A stretch of DNA of 22,142 bases from Planctomycetaceae bacterium UBA969 (GTDB lineage: Bacteria; Planctomycetota; Planctomycetia; Gemmatales; Gemmataceae): contig DBCB01000031.1 of NCBI GenBank assembly GCA_002303765.1, positions 1-22,142 on the forward strand, read 5' to 3'. This document shows positions 14,214-22,142 of this stretch, piece after piece; the stretch's first letter is position 1; every line of letters begins with the position of its first letter. The notes under the pieces are model-generated. The model was not told the DNA's origin. It did no database searches and was given only the letters and a program-made list of their open reading frames with translations. A program made the position numbers and the translations under genes.

Positions 14214-16985
14214 ATGCCAAGCTACAATCCACGCACTATTGAACCCAAATGGCAGACATTTTGGTTAAAGAATAAAACCTTCAAGACACCCGAAAAACCG
14301 ACTGCACAAAAATACTACATTCTCGATATGTTTCCCTACCCAAGTGGCGCAGGCTTGCATGTTGGCCATCCGGAAGGCTATACCGCAACTGATATTCTTG
14401 CTCGGTATAAAAGAGCCCGTGGTTTTTCTGTTCTTCATCCCATGGGTTGGGATGCGTTTGGCCTGCCCGCAGAACAATATGCAATCGAAACAGGCACTCA
14501 CCCCCGCATCACCACCGAAAAAAACATCAATAACTTCCGTAGGCAAATCCAATCCCTAGGCTTTAGCTACGATTGGGATCGGGAAGTTGATACCACCGAT
14601 CCATCCTACTATCGCTGGACTCAGTGGATTTTTCTTCTCCTCTTTGATACTTGGTACGATGCTTCTGCAAAAAAAGGCAGACCTATTGCAGAGCTTCCCG
14701 TTCCGGAAAATATTAAAAATCAGGGTGACGATGCTGTTCGCATTTATCGTGATAGCCAAAGGCTTGCCTATCAGGCTGAAGTTCCAGTCAACTGGTGCTC
14801 TGCTTTAGGTACCGTGCTTGCCAACGAAGAAGTCGTTGATGGCAGAAGCGAGCGGGGCGGCCATCCAGTTGTTCGTATGCCACTTAAGCAATGGATGTTG
14901 CGCATCACTTCTTATGCAGAGCGCCTTTTATACGATCTTGAAGATCTTGACTGGTCTGAAAGCATTAAGGATATGCAGCGCAACTGGATTGGAAGAAGCG
15001 AAGGGGCAGAGGTTTCTTTTAAACTTGCGGCCTCGGATAAAGTGGTTAAGGTTTTCACCACCAGGCCGGACACCCTCTTTGGCGCTACCTACATGGTTGT
15101 TTCGCCTGAGCATTCTATTGTTTCAGCAATCACCACGCCTGAACAAAAAGCTGCAGTCGAAGCTTATCAAACAGAATCTTCACGCAAAAGTGACTTCGAA
15201 AGAACTGAGCTTGCTAAAAAGAAGACTGGGGTGTTTACAGGCGCTTATGCAATCAATCCTGTTAACAACAAGCAGATCCCCGTCTGGATTGCTGATTATG
15301 TGCTAGCAGGGTACGGCACCGGTGCAATCATGGCGGTTCCCGCACACGATGAGCGTGACTTTGAGTTCGCAAAACATTTCAACCTGCCCATCGTTCCTGT
15401 AGTTCAACCTTCAGATGCATGGCTTGAAAAAACCAAAAGCTCCATGCAAAACTTTACCGAACCCTTCACGGATGAAGGTACTGTTTGTAATTCTTCAGAG
15501 TTCGATGGTTTGACCTCTTCCGAATTTAAGAAGAAGATCATCGGGGTTTTAGAAACGAAACAACAAGGGTTTGGAAAAGTTAATTTCAAACTTCGTGATT
15601 GGCTTTTCAGCAGGCAACGCTATTGGGGCGAGCCTTTTCCTCTTCTTCATCAAGTTGATGCACAGGGCAATCTTCTAGGTAATATCGAGCCGATTGAAAC
15701 TTCTGAGTTGCCTTTGGAACTCCCCCAACTCGAAGATTTCAAACCTTCAGGCAGGCCCGAACCACCTTTGGGCAAAGCTACGGCTTGGCTTAAAGTTGAA
15801 CGCAACGGCAAACAGTATATCCGCGAAACCAACACCATGCCCCAGTGGGCGGGTTCTTGCTGGTATTACCTCCGCTACATCGATCCTAAAAACCCCAAAG
15901 CCTTCTGCGACCCAGAATTACTTAACGCTTGGCTGCCCGTCGATCTCTACATCGGTGGTGCAGAGCATGCAGTGCTTCATCTTCTTTATTCCAGATTCTG
16001 GCATAAGTTGCTTTACGATCGGGGCTACCTTAATTGCAAAGAGCCTTTTCAAAAGCTTATCAATCAGGGCATGATCCTTGGCGAAATGGAGTACACCGCT
16101 TTCCAAAAAGAAGGTAAGTTCATCTCGCAATCATTAGTAAGCTTTGATGGAATTTCTGCAACGGAAAAGAAAACCGACCTGCCTGTTGAGTGCATTAAAA
16201 TCGAAGAGTCTAAGGCAGAGAAAAAAGGGGACTCTTTTGTTCTGCTGGAAAACCCTGAAATCCGGATCGATGCCCGTGCCTCTAAAATGTCCAAGAGTCG
16301 GGGTAATGTCATCAACCCTGATACCGTGGTTCATGATTACGGAGCAGATAGTTTGCGCCTTTACGAAATGTTCATGGGGCCTCTGGAAGCCACCAAACCT
16401 TGGAACATGAATGGGGTTGAAGGTGTTTATCGTTTTCTTGCAAGAGTTTGGCGTATGATCATCGACGATCGTGCTGAACATAACACCCTGCTAGAGGCAG
16501 TGAAGGATATCCCAGCTAACCAAGAAACTTTGCGTATGCTGCACCATACCATCAAGCGTGTTACCGATGATTTGGAACATTATCGATTCAACACCGCCAT
16601 CTCTGCCATGATGGAGTTCACTAATTTTCTCACCCCTGTTGCAGAGAAGCCAAAGTCTGTTTTAAAAACCTTTGTGCAACTGCTTGCTCCTTTTGCGCCT
16701 CACCTTGCAGAAGAAGTATGGCAGGCACTTGGGGAAACCGCATCTCTTTCTTACCAGCCTTGGCCCATTTATAACCCTGATTTGTTGAAACTTGATACCG
16801 TTGAAATCCCTGTTCAAGTTAATGGCAAAATTCGCACCCGTCTTAGTGTTGCCCTAGGCTTGGCGGATGATGCTCTTAAGGAACTTGCGTTGGCAGACCC
16901 TAAAGTTCAGGAATTCATCGCTGGTAAACCAATCAAGAAAATGATCATCGTGCCTGGGAAACTTGTGAACATTGTTGCAGGCTGA
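14214..16985 (+). CDS. leuS: leucyl-tRNA synthetase
   Basis: 923 residues from ATG 14214 (MPSYNPRTIEPKWQ); an upstream in-frame TTG is less likely. It is a class I aminoacyl-tRNA synthetase that charges tRNA-Leu with leucine in the cytoplasm. The HIGH-type signature is HVGH (49-52) within FPYPSGAGLHVGHPEGY. The CP1 editing domain shows TTRPDTLFG (282-290) and AVPAHDERD with the conserved Asp379. RQRYWGEPFP precedes the catalytic fold's second half, and KMSKS lies at 691-695. A leucine-specific insertion of ordinary size precedes KMSKS. The C-terminal anticodon-binding domain ends with VNGKIRTRLSV and a small tail domain. No clear Shine-Dalgarno site is seen. The phosphatase gene begins 25 bases after its stop and may be read through. 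Confidence 0.97.
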   Translation: MPSYNPRTIEPKWQTFWLKNKTFKTPEKPTAQKYYILDMFPYPSGAGLHVGHPEGYTATDILARYKRARGFSVLHPMGWDAFGLPAEQYAIETGTHPRITTEKNINNFRRQIQSLGFSYDWDREVDTTDPSYYRWTQWIFLLLFDTWYDASAKKGRPIAELPVPENIKNQGDDAVRIYRDSQRLAYQAEVPVNWCSALGTVLANEEVVDGRSERGGHPVVRMPLKQWMLRITSYAERLLYDLEDLDWSESIKDMQRNWIGRSEGAEVSFKLAASDKVVKVFTTRPDTLFGATYMVVSPEHSIVSAITTPEQKAAVEAYQTESSRKSDFERTELAKKKTGVFTGAYAINPVNNKQIPVWIADYVLAGYGTGAIMAVPAHDERDFEFAKHFNLPIVPVVQPSDAWLEKTKSSMQNFTEPFTDEGTVCNSSEFDGLTSSEFKKKIIGVLETKQQGFGKVNFKLRDWLFSRQRYWGEPFPLLHQVDAQGNLLGNIEPIETSELPLELPQLEDFKPSGRPEPPLGKATAWLKVERNGKQYIRETNTMPQWAGSCWYYLRYIDPKNPKAFCDPELLNAWLPVDLYIGGAEHAVLHLLYSRFWHKLLYDRGYLNCKEPFQKLINQGMILGEMEYTAFQKEGKFISQSLVSFDGISATEKKTDLPVECIKIEESKAEKKGDSFVLLENPEIRIDARASKMSKSRGNVINPDTVVHDYGADSLRLYEMFMGPLEATKPWNMNGVEGVYRFLARVWRMIIDDRAEHNTLLEAVKDIPANQETLRMLHHTIKRVTDDLEHYRFNTAISAMMEFTNFLTPVAEKPKSVLKTFVQLLAPFAPHLAEEVWQALGETASLSYQPWPIYNPDLLKLDTVEIPVQVNGKIRTRLSVALGLADDALKELALADPKVQEFIAGKPIKKMIIVPGKLVNIVAG

Positions 16986-17010
16986 TAACTTTTAATTTGA
17001 AAGTATCATC

Positions 17011-18489
17011 ATGAACGAGGATTACAATTCAATCAACAGGCGTAAATTCGTGGCGCAATCTGCCTTGGGTATCACCACGATTGCTGGTATTACCCATTGC
17101 AAAGCAGATGCTGCATTTGCAGATACTGATCCTTATCAAGCTATGGGAACCCGCACGGGGGAAGTAACCGATAAAAGCGCAATTATTTGGGTGCGATTGA
17201 CTACTGCTTCAGTTCGTAACAATGCAGGGAAGTTGATTCCTGGGAAAGTTAAACAAGGCGCAGAAAGACAAGCAATCACTGTGCCTGTGGATCAACTTGA
17301 AGGGGCTTGCTCCGGTGCGCCCGGCAGTGTGAGGCTGCGTTATGGCGCTAAGGTTGATTTGTCTGATGCGAAAACCACTGACTGGGTTGATGTAACCGAG
17401 AAGACCGATTTCACGCATCGCTTTTTTCTGAATGATTTAAAGCCTGCTACGATTTATCATTTTATAAGTGAAACTAGAGATGCGGATAAAAAGACCCATG
17501 GCGGTTTTGAAGGGAAGTTTCAAACTGCGCCGACTTCAAATGTTCCAAGCAATCTGACTTTTTGCGTTATGACATGCCAAGGTTACCCTGATCGTGGGCA
17601 CCCGGATGGGCATGCCATTTACCCTTCAATGCTTGCATTAAAGCCTGCTTTCACCTGCCTTACAGGCGATCTTGTTTATTATGATGCAGATGAACCTTAT
17701 GTAACTTCCCCCGAGTTGGCACGCTATCATTGGCAGCGTATGTTCAGCCTGCCCCGTCTGATTGAGTTCAATCGTCAGGTGGGTACCTATTGGCTTAAGG
17801 ATGATCATGATACTTTGAATAATGATTCAGGGCCTGAATCGAAATCAATGGGTTCATTCACTTTTGCAGAAGGGCAGAAGATTTTCCGCCAACAGGCCCC
17901 AATGGGCGATGGGTTGAACTACCGCACTTTTCGCTGGGGAAGCGATTTGCAAATCTGGTTTACCGATGGGCGTGATTTTCGCTCTAAAAATAAAGTCCCT
18001 GATGGTCCCGATAAAACCATCTGGGGTAATGAGCAAAAAGCTTGGTTCAAACGTACCGTGAAGGAAAGTAACGCAACTTGGAAAATTCTAGTTACTCCAA
18101 CCCCTTTGGTTGGTCCCGATCGGAGCAATAAAAGTGATAATCATTCCAACCTTAAGTTCAAACACGAAGGCGATGAAATTCGCAACTGGTTGCGAACTAA
18201 TGTCCCCGACAACTTTTTTTCCATTTGCGGTGATCGCCATTGGCAATATCATTCGGTCCATCCTGAATCCAAGGTGCACGAGTTCAGCGTTGGCGCAGCG
18301 AGTGATTTGCACGCTGGTGGTAGCAAAGGTAATGACCCTGCTTACCATCGTTTTCATCGAGTTAAAGGAGGATTTCTTTCTGCGACCGTAAAGCGCGATG
18401 GCCTCAAAAGCTCCATAGTTTTTCAGCATCGGGATGTGGATGGCAAGGTGGTTTACGAGTTTGGTTCGCAAAGAGATGCAAGCACCTAG
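17011..18489 (+). CDS. Tat-exported PhoD-like alkaline phosphatase/phosphodiesterase
   Basis: 492 residues. The N-terminus has a twin-arginine signal (INRRKFVAQSALGI, R10-R11), so a folded metalloenzyme is exported. An N-terminal PhoD domain (AIIWVRLT, 57-64; then fibronectin-like strands to about 175) precedes the metallophosphatase domain. Within it, LTGDLVYYDADEPY (217-230) gives the Asp/Tyr metal cluster, WLKDDHDTLNND (261-272) a DDHD metal site, and ICGDRHWQYHS (405-415) the GDxH motif. The family (PF09423) hydrolyses phosphomonoesters and phosphodiesters using Ca/Fe. It follows leuS by 25 bases, and the functional link is unclear. It could scavenge phosphate from extracellular organic phosphorus. 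No Pho-box was identified. Confidence 0.9.
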   Translation: MNEDYNSINRRKFVAQSALGITTIAGITHCKADAAFADTDPYQAMGTRTGEVTDKSAIIWVRLTTASVRNNAGKLIPGKVKQGAERQAITVPVDQLEGACSGAPGSVRLRYGAKVDLSDAKTTDWVDVTEKTDFTHRFFLNDLKPATIYHFISETRDADKKTHGGFEGKFQTAPTSNVPSNLTFCVMTCQGYPDRGHPDGHAIYPSMLALKPAFTCLTGDLVYYDADEPYVTSPELARYHWQRMFSLPRLIEFNRQVGTYWLKDDHDTLNNDSGPESKSMGSFTFAEGQKIFRQQAPMGDGLNYRTFRWGSDLQIWFTDGRDFRSKNKVPDGPDKTIWGNEQKAWFKRTVKESNATWKILVTPTPLVGPDRSNKSDNHSNLKFKHEGDEIRNWLRTNVPDNFFSICGDRHWQYHSVHPESKVHEFSVGAASDLHAGGSKGNDPAYHRFHRVKGGFLSATVKRDGLKSSIVFQHRDVDGKVVYEFGSQRDAST

Positions 18490-18604
18490 GCCCATTACCG
18501 CTTTGGTGTAACTGTTTTACAGTAGTTTGTATACTTCTTGCTCTAAACAAATTATGCTGCATTACAGAGATTCATAATACAAGTTGCCTACCTGGTTGAA
18601 TGAC

Positions 18605-20179
18605 ATGCCTTTACATGAATTTGGAATTCTAGATTACTCTGTGATGCTTGCCTACTTTGTTGCAATGCTGGTGATAGGCGTTTGGGCGGGGTCGCATAAA
18701 AAAGATGATGATGAATACTTTCTTGCTCAGCGTCAGATACCCTGGTATGCGATTGGGTTGAGCATCGTTGCAACGTTGATATCGTCGCTTTCTTACATTT
18801 CAGAACCGGGCGAGGTCTTTCTATCCGGGTTTACGAACATCACAGGCAAGTTCATTGCGATTGTTTTGGAAACTGGATTTGTCTTATTTTTATTTATTCC
18901 GTTTCTGATGCGGTTTCGTTTTACCTCAGCTTATGAATATCTGGGATATAGGTTTGATGCCAACGCTCGTAAGCTTGGGGTGATATTCTTTTCCTTGCAA
19001 ACAATCGCATGGATGGGTTTTGTCATCTTGGCAATGGCACGAACCATGGTTGAAGTAACCCATTTGCATCTGGGTGCTATTATTCTTTTATTGGGAATCA
19101 TTACCACCTTGTATACGATGGTGGGCGGATATCGTGGCGTTGTCTGGACGGATGTTGTCCAATTTTTCCTCATGTTTGGAGGCGCCCTCGGATGCATACT
19201 TTTTATTGGCATCACCACCCATTCCACACCCATCGATTGGATATCGGAAGCTGCCAAATACCATGGTGAAAAACAAAGCACCCGGATTTTCAGTCTTGAT
19301 CCTTATCAGCGCAGTACTGTTGTTTCCTTCGCTTTGACCATGTTTGTCTGGCATGTTTGCATTCACCTTGGAAATCAGATGACGGTGCAACGATACTTCT
19401 CCACCACGGATTTGAAGGCAGCCCGTAAAAGTTTTATCCTTGCAGTGTTTGGCAACCTTTGCATCAATACGGTACTGGTTCTGGTCGGGCTTGCGATTCT
19501 TTATGAGAACCTTAAAGGGAATACTCAAGTTGATTTGTCTCAAGAAAAAAAAGCTGATATGATCTTTCCTCGATATATGGTCGAGTTTCTACCCCCAGGG
19601 CTTGCTGGCGCAGTGCTGACTGCGGTATTGGCCGCTGCTATGTCTACCATTTCTTCAGGATTTAATTCGCTTGCGACAGTGCTTGCAATGGAAAGAAAAC
19701 AAACGGATAACCCTTCTTCACGAGTGAGTTTTGCAACCGGTGTTACCTTGCTTGCGGGCTTGCTTTCAACCCTTCTTGCTTACGGCATCGATGTCTTGGT
19801 ACAGGATCGCAACATCGTTGAAATGATGCCTAGAAGTTTTAATTGTTTCACTGCGCCTTTGGGTGGAATGTTTATTATTGGCATTTTTATTCCCTGGATT
19901 AGAGCGGTTGCCATGGTTCCTGCAACTTTGATTGCTTTTGTTTCCGCCATTCTAATTTCTTATGGGAAGGAACTTCTAGGGCTCGAAAAAAATCTTAGCT
20001 TCACTTTGGTAATGCCCGCATCACTTTTGATTATGATCATTACTGCAATTGTACTTGATCTCATTTTGCCGGGGCCGAGAAAAGATACTGCTGGCCTTAC
20101 TTGGTTTAGTATGAATCAAAGGCCCAACATACATCCCTCTTTGATTTCCAATTTTCAGGAGAAGAAGGCCCATGGCTAA
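18605..20179 (+). CDS. sodium:solute symporter (SSS family)
   Basis: 524 residues from ATG 18605; the frame extends to a TTG at 18584, but the ATG begins the usual short N-terminus before helix one. A strongly hydrophobic protein with about 13 predicted membrane helices, in the inner membrane. Family features: DEYFLAQRQIPWYAIGLS (34-51) followed by ATLISSLSYISEPGE, GGYRGVVWTDVVQ (174-186), and the helix-8 sodium-site region AAMSTISSGFNSLATV (344-359) with several Ser residues. It would couple sodium entry to uptake of a sugar, sialic acid, amino acid or similar solute. The substrate cannot be read from sequence. Its end overlaps the oxidoreductase gene by 8 bases, a strong sign of co-expression. 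Confidence 0.93.
   Translation: MPLHEFGILDYSVMLAYFVAMLVIGVWAGSHKKDDDEYFLAQRQIPWYAIGLSIVATLISSLSYISEPGEVFLSGFTNITGKFIAIVLETGFVLFLFIPFLMRFRFTSAYEYLGYRFDANARKLGVIFFSLQTIAWMGFVILAMARTMVEVTHLHLGAIILLLGIITTLYTMVGGYRGVVWTDVVQFFLMFGGALGCILFIGITTHSTPIDWISEAAKYHGEKQSTRIFSLDPYQRSTVVSFALTMFVWHVCIHLGNQMTVQRYFSTTDLKAARKSFILAVFGNLCINTVLVLVGLAILYENLKGNTQVDLSQEKKADMIFPRYMVEFLPPGLAGAVLTAVLAAAMSTISSGFNSLATVLAMERKQTDNPSSRVSFATGVTLLAGLLSTLLAYGIDVLVQDRNIVEMMPRSFNCFTAPLGGMFIIGIFIPWIRAVAMVPATLIAFVSAILISYGKELLGLEKNLSFTLVMPASLLIMIITAIVLDLILPGPRKDTAGLTWFSMNQRPNIHPSLISNFQEKKAHG
20157..20161 (+). promoter_or_regulatory. Shine-Dalgarno site inside the symporter gene
   Basis: AGGAG lies 10 bases before ATG 20172, within the last codons of the symporter. 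It supports translational coupling of the oxidoreductase to the transporter. Confidence 0.6.
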
Positions 20180-21224
20180 ACCTTTTCGAATTGCTTTTAT
20201 AGGTGTTGATCATCCGCATGGTTCGGGCTGGCGCGAATCCATCAGCCTTATTTATGAAGAAGCCCAACTGGTTGCTTTTGTCAAAGGGTTCGATGGCGCT
20301 ATTGCAAGCCTTGAAGAAAAATATGCTCTGCTTCCCAGATTTAATTCCGTTGTGGAACTATTGTTGTGGGGCCAATTTGATGGCGCTGTTGTTTGTCTGC
20401 CTAATTGTGAAACTACGGATGTTGTTGTACAACTTGCCCAAGCAGGGAAAGCTGTTTTGGTCGAAAAACCCTGTGCTGCATCTGCAAGTAACTGGTTGCC
20501 TGCAATGCATGCAATCCGTGCTAATAAGGTTGCGTTTCAAGCGGGGTACATGTGGCGTTATGATGAAGGCGCCCAAAGATTAAAATCGATGGTGCTGGAG
20601 GGAAGGTTTGGCAAACTCATCTCACTACAAATGAATTGGTATACCAGCGATATTACAAGGCGTGGGCCTAATCATTATTTATTTGATCCGAAGATTAGTG
20701 GAGGCGGCTTTTTTAATTGGCTAGCATGCCATTGGTTCGATCTGTTGATGTATGTGACTGAATCTAAAGTGAAGAGTGTCTGTGCAAAGGTTGGTGTGTT
20801 TTCTGATACGAATGCCAAGGTGGAAGATGGTGGGTCTGCTCTGCTTGAGCTTTCCCGAGGGGGTGTGGTGAATTTTTCAGGTGGGTATTGGCTGCCTCGC
20901 TGGGCAGGTGAATCGGGGTGGAGTATTTTCGGTTCGCAGCGCTGGTTGCACTGGAATCCTTCACATCCAGGCACTGGTGGACTTTTTGAAATCCATGGCC
21001 CTCAACCCCAGTTCATACCCATGGAGGAAAAGTTCATCCTTCCTGTGGATAACACCAAGGGGTATGGCGGAAAGAAAACGCTTCATCTTTTACAAGATTG
21101 GATTGCTATGGCTAAAGGGGGCCCCGATTGCAGGAATACACCTGAATCAGTATATGCCACCCTTCAAATTGTTGATGCTATTTATGAATCGTCCCGCCTT
21201 GAAAAAACAATTTCGCTTTCGTAG
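20172..21224 (+). CDS. Gfo/Idh/MocA-family NAD(P)-dependent oxidoreductase
   Basis: 350 residues from ATG 20172. The N-terminal Rossmann part starts FRIAFIGVDHPHGSGW, where the usual GxGxxG nucleotide loop is replaced by GVDHPHG. It continues through FDGAVVCLPN (69-78) to the family signature VLVEKPCA (95-102; EKP 98-100). The C-terminal sheet domain carries SGGGFFNWLACHWFDLLMYV (176-195), with the conserved His187 and Asp190. Enzymes of this family oxidise or reduce sugars, inositols or related polyols in the cytoplasm. The 8-base overlap with the symporter suggests that it processes the transported solute. The atypical loop leaves cofactor preference open. The 3' end overlaps the convergent FAH-family gene. 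Confidence 0.88.
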   Translation: MAKPFRIAFIGVDHPHGSGWRESISLIYEEAQLVAFVKGFDGAIASLEEKYALLPRFNSVVELLLWGQFDGAVVCLPNCETTDVVVQLAQAGKAVLVEKPCAASASNWLPAMHAIRANKVAFQAGYMWRYDEGAQRLKSMVLEGRFGKLISLQMNWYTSDITRRGPNHYLFDPKISGGGFFNWLACHWFDLLMYVTESKVKSVCAKVGVFSDTNAKVEDGGSALLELSRGGVVNFSGGYWLPRWAGESGWSIFGSQRWLHWNPSHPGTGGLFEIHGPQPQFIPMEEKFILPVDNTKGYGGKKTLHLLQDWIAMAKGGPDCRNTPESVYATLQIVDAIYESSRLEKTISLS

Positions 21225-22142
21225 GGGCAGTCCAACTCTTTTGCTACCTTAGTAACCAAAACTCCGATTTTTTCAATGCACCCATGCATGGTGTCGCCAT
21301 CCTTTAAAAAAGTGCCAGAGGTGTGGCCTACTCCGGAAGGCGTACCCGTGGAAATAATATCCCCTGGCTCAAGCGTAACCATGGATGAAATAAACTCAAT
21401 CAATGCTGCGATAGGGAATATCATCTGGGCAGTACTAGAACTTTGTTTGGTATCGCCATTAAGCTTTAGTTCAAGTTTAAGGGATTGGGGGTCTGACAGA
21501 GATTTTGCATCAAGTACGCAAGGGCCCATGGGGCAGAAGCTATCGAACCATTTGCCATGCAGCCAATCGAAGAAGACATCTTTTTCACGTTTTTTCCTAC
21601 CTGCATTTGGTCTGAACTTGCGGTTGGAAATATCATTGATAATGGTGTAACCCGCAACATAAGATAGCGCATCAGCTTCTTTGACAGCCTTGCAATTTCT
21701 GCCTATGATCACGCCTAATTCGAGTTCCCAATCGATTGCATCAGGGGATACCGAGGGAATGCGAATGGGTTTGTAGGGGTCGTTAAGTGTGGTGCTTGCA
21801 GGCTTCATGAAGACATAGGGGAAAGTTTCAGCGCGCTCGAGGGCGATGCCGCCGCCTTCGCGGATATGCTCTGCATAGTTTCCTGCGAGGAGGAAAATTT
21901 TATTCGGTTTTGGAATTGGCACAAGAAAACTTGCATCAGCAAGATTTCTATCTGGATTGAAGTTTTGAAATAAACTTAAAGCATTATGATGGTGTTTCCC
22001 ACCATGAATACAATCAATCAACTCTGCATTTGCCAGCCAGGAAAAATCCTTGCCCGCTTTTTTTGCAGCATCCTCGAGCAACATAAATCCTGCTTCATCA
22101 TAAAAAGCAAGTTTGTTGCCCCCCGCCACTTTTACCCTGCTT
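21182..22142 (-). CDS. fumarylacetoacetate hydrolase-family protein (5' end beyond right edge)
   Basis: The frame is open to the window edge: residues S-R-V-K precede the first in-frame GTG at 22129, so the true start is probably outside, and at least 319 residues are visible. FAH-fold features (numbered from GTG 22129): NYAEH (84-88), the metal-binding WELELGV (E135, E137), INDISNR (D166), FCPMGPC (198-204) and DIISTGTPSGVGH (257-269). Members cleave or decarboxylate beta-diketone or 2-keto acids, with Mg or Mn, in catabolism of aromatic compounds or sugar acids. The loop carrying GRKKREKDVFFDWLHGKWFD is typical of acylpyruvase-like members. The last 14 codons and stop overlap the convergent oxidoreductase gene. 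The metabolic pathway is not defined by the window. Confidence 0.9.
   Translation of the reverse strand, partial: SRVKVAGGNKLAFYDEAGFMLLEDAAKKAGKDFSWLANAELIDCIHGGKHHHNALSLFQNFNPDRNLADASFLVPIPKPNKIFLLAGNYAEHIREGGGIALERAETFPYVFMKPASTTLNDPYKPIRIPSVSPDAIDWELELGVIIGRNCKAVKEADALSYVAGYTIINDISNRKFRPNAGRKKREKDVFFDWLHGKWFDSFCPMGPCVLDAKSLSDPQSLKLELKLNGDTKQSSSTAQMIFPIAALIEFISSMVTLEPGDIISTGTPSGVGHTSGTFLKDGDTMHGCIEKIGVLVTKVAKELDCPYESEIVFSRRDDS

Overview
The window looks like chromosomal DNA of a planctomycete, with the genus not determinable. The evidence is the mixture of families: a DUF6288/PDZ/HEAT secreted protein, a ThuA-like protein, an SGNH sialate-O-acetylesterase-type enzyme, a Tat-exported PhoD-like phosphatase, a BNR sialidase-like protein and a formylglycine-generating-enzyme-like (FGE, 'sulfatase-modifying factor') domain fused to a helicase. 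Shine-Dalgarno sites are often weak and base composition is moderate to AT-rich. No rRNA, tRNA, CRISPR array, transposase, integrase or reverse transcriptase was seen.

Left part (1-4005). The minus strand carries the 5' end of a secreted protein (partial, 68..1) and, upstream of it, a large 1139-residue protein. That protein combines an uncharacterised N-terminal domain, a compact UvrD/Rep-type SF1 helicase core, a helical repeat-like linker and a C-terminal FGE/C-type-lectin-fold domain. An AT-rich divergent region of 364 bases follows, with a candidate promoter and a small inverted repeat.

Middle part (4006-14073). All main genes are on the plus strand and most products are exported: a BNR-repeat sialidase-like protein and a CubicO/beta-lactamase-like serine hydrolase (both carrying the same 120-base leader and signal-peptide cassette), then a DUF6288-PDZ-HEAT protein. 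Next come SelO (protein AMPylase, cytoplasmic), a ThuA-like protein, a SASA-type esterase and a GDSL/SGNH hydrolase, closed by a strong intrinsic terminator at 14037-14073. A small two-helix membrane protein lies on the minus strand between the serine hydrolase and the DUF6288 gene.

Right part (14214-22142). leuS (leucyl-tRNA synthetase) is followed closely by the PhoD-like phosphatase, then by an SSS-family sodium:solute symporter overlapping a Gfo/Idh/MocA oxidoreductase by 8 bases. A convergent fumarylacetoacetate-hydrolase-family gene overlaps the oxidoreductase tail by 43 bases and runs off the right edge.

Taken together the plus-strand genes suggest extracellular or periplasmic polysaccharide or glycan processing (sialidase-like propeller, esterases, phosphatase) with uptake and oxidation of a small organic solute, interrupted by housekeeping genes (leuS, selO). 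The most unusual element is the helicase-FGE fusion, whose architecture resembles multi-domain NTP-dependent conflict or defence proteins. The second is the leader cassette shared by two unrelated adjacent enzymes.
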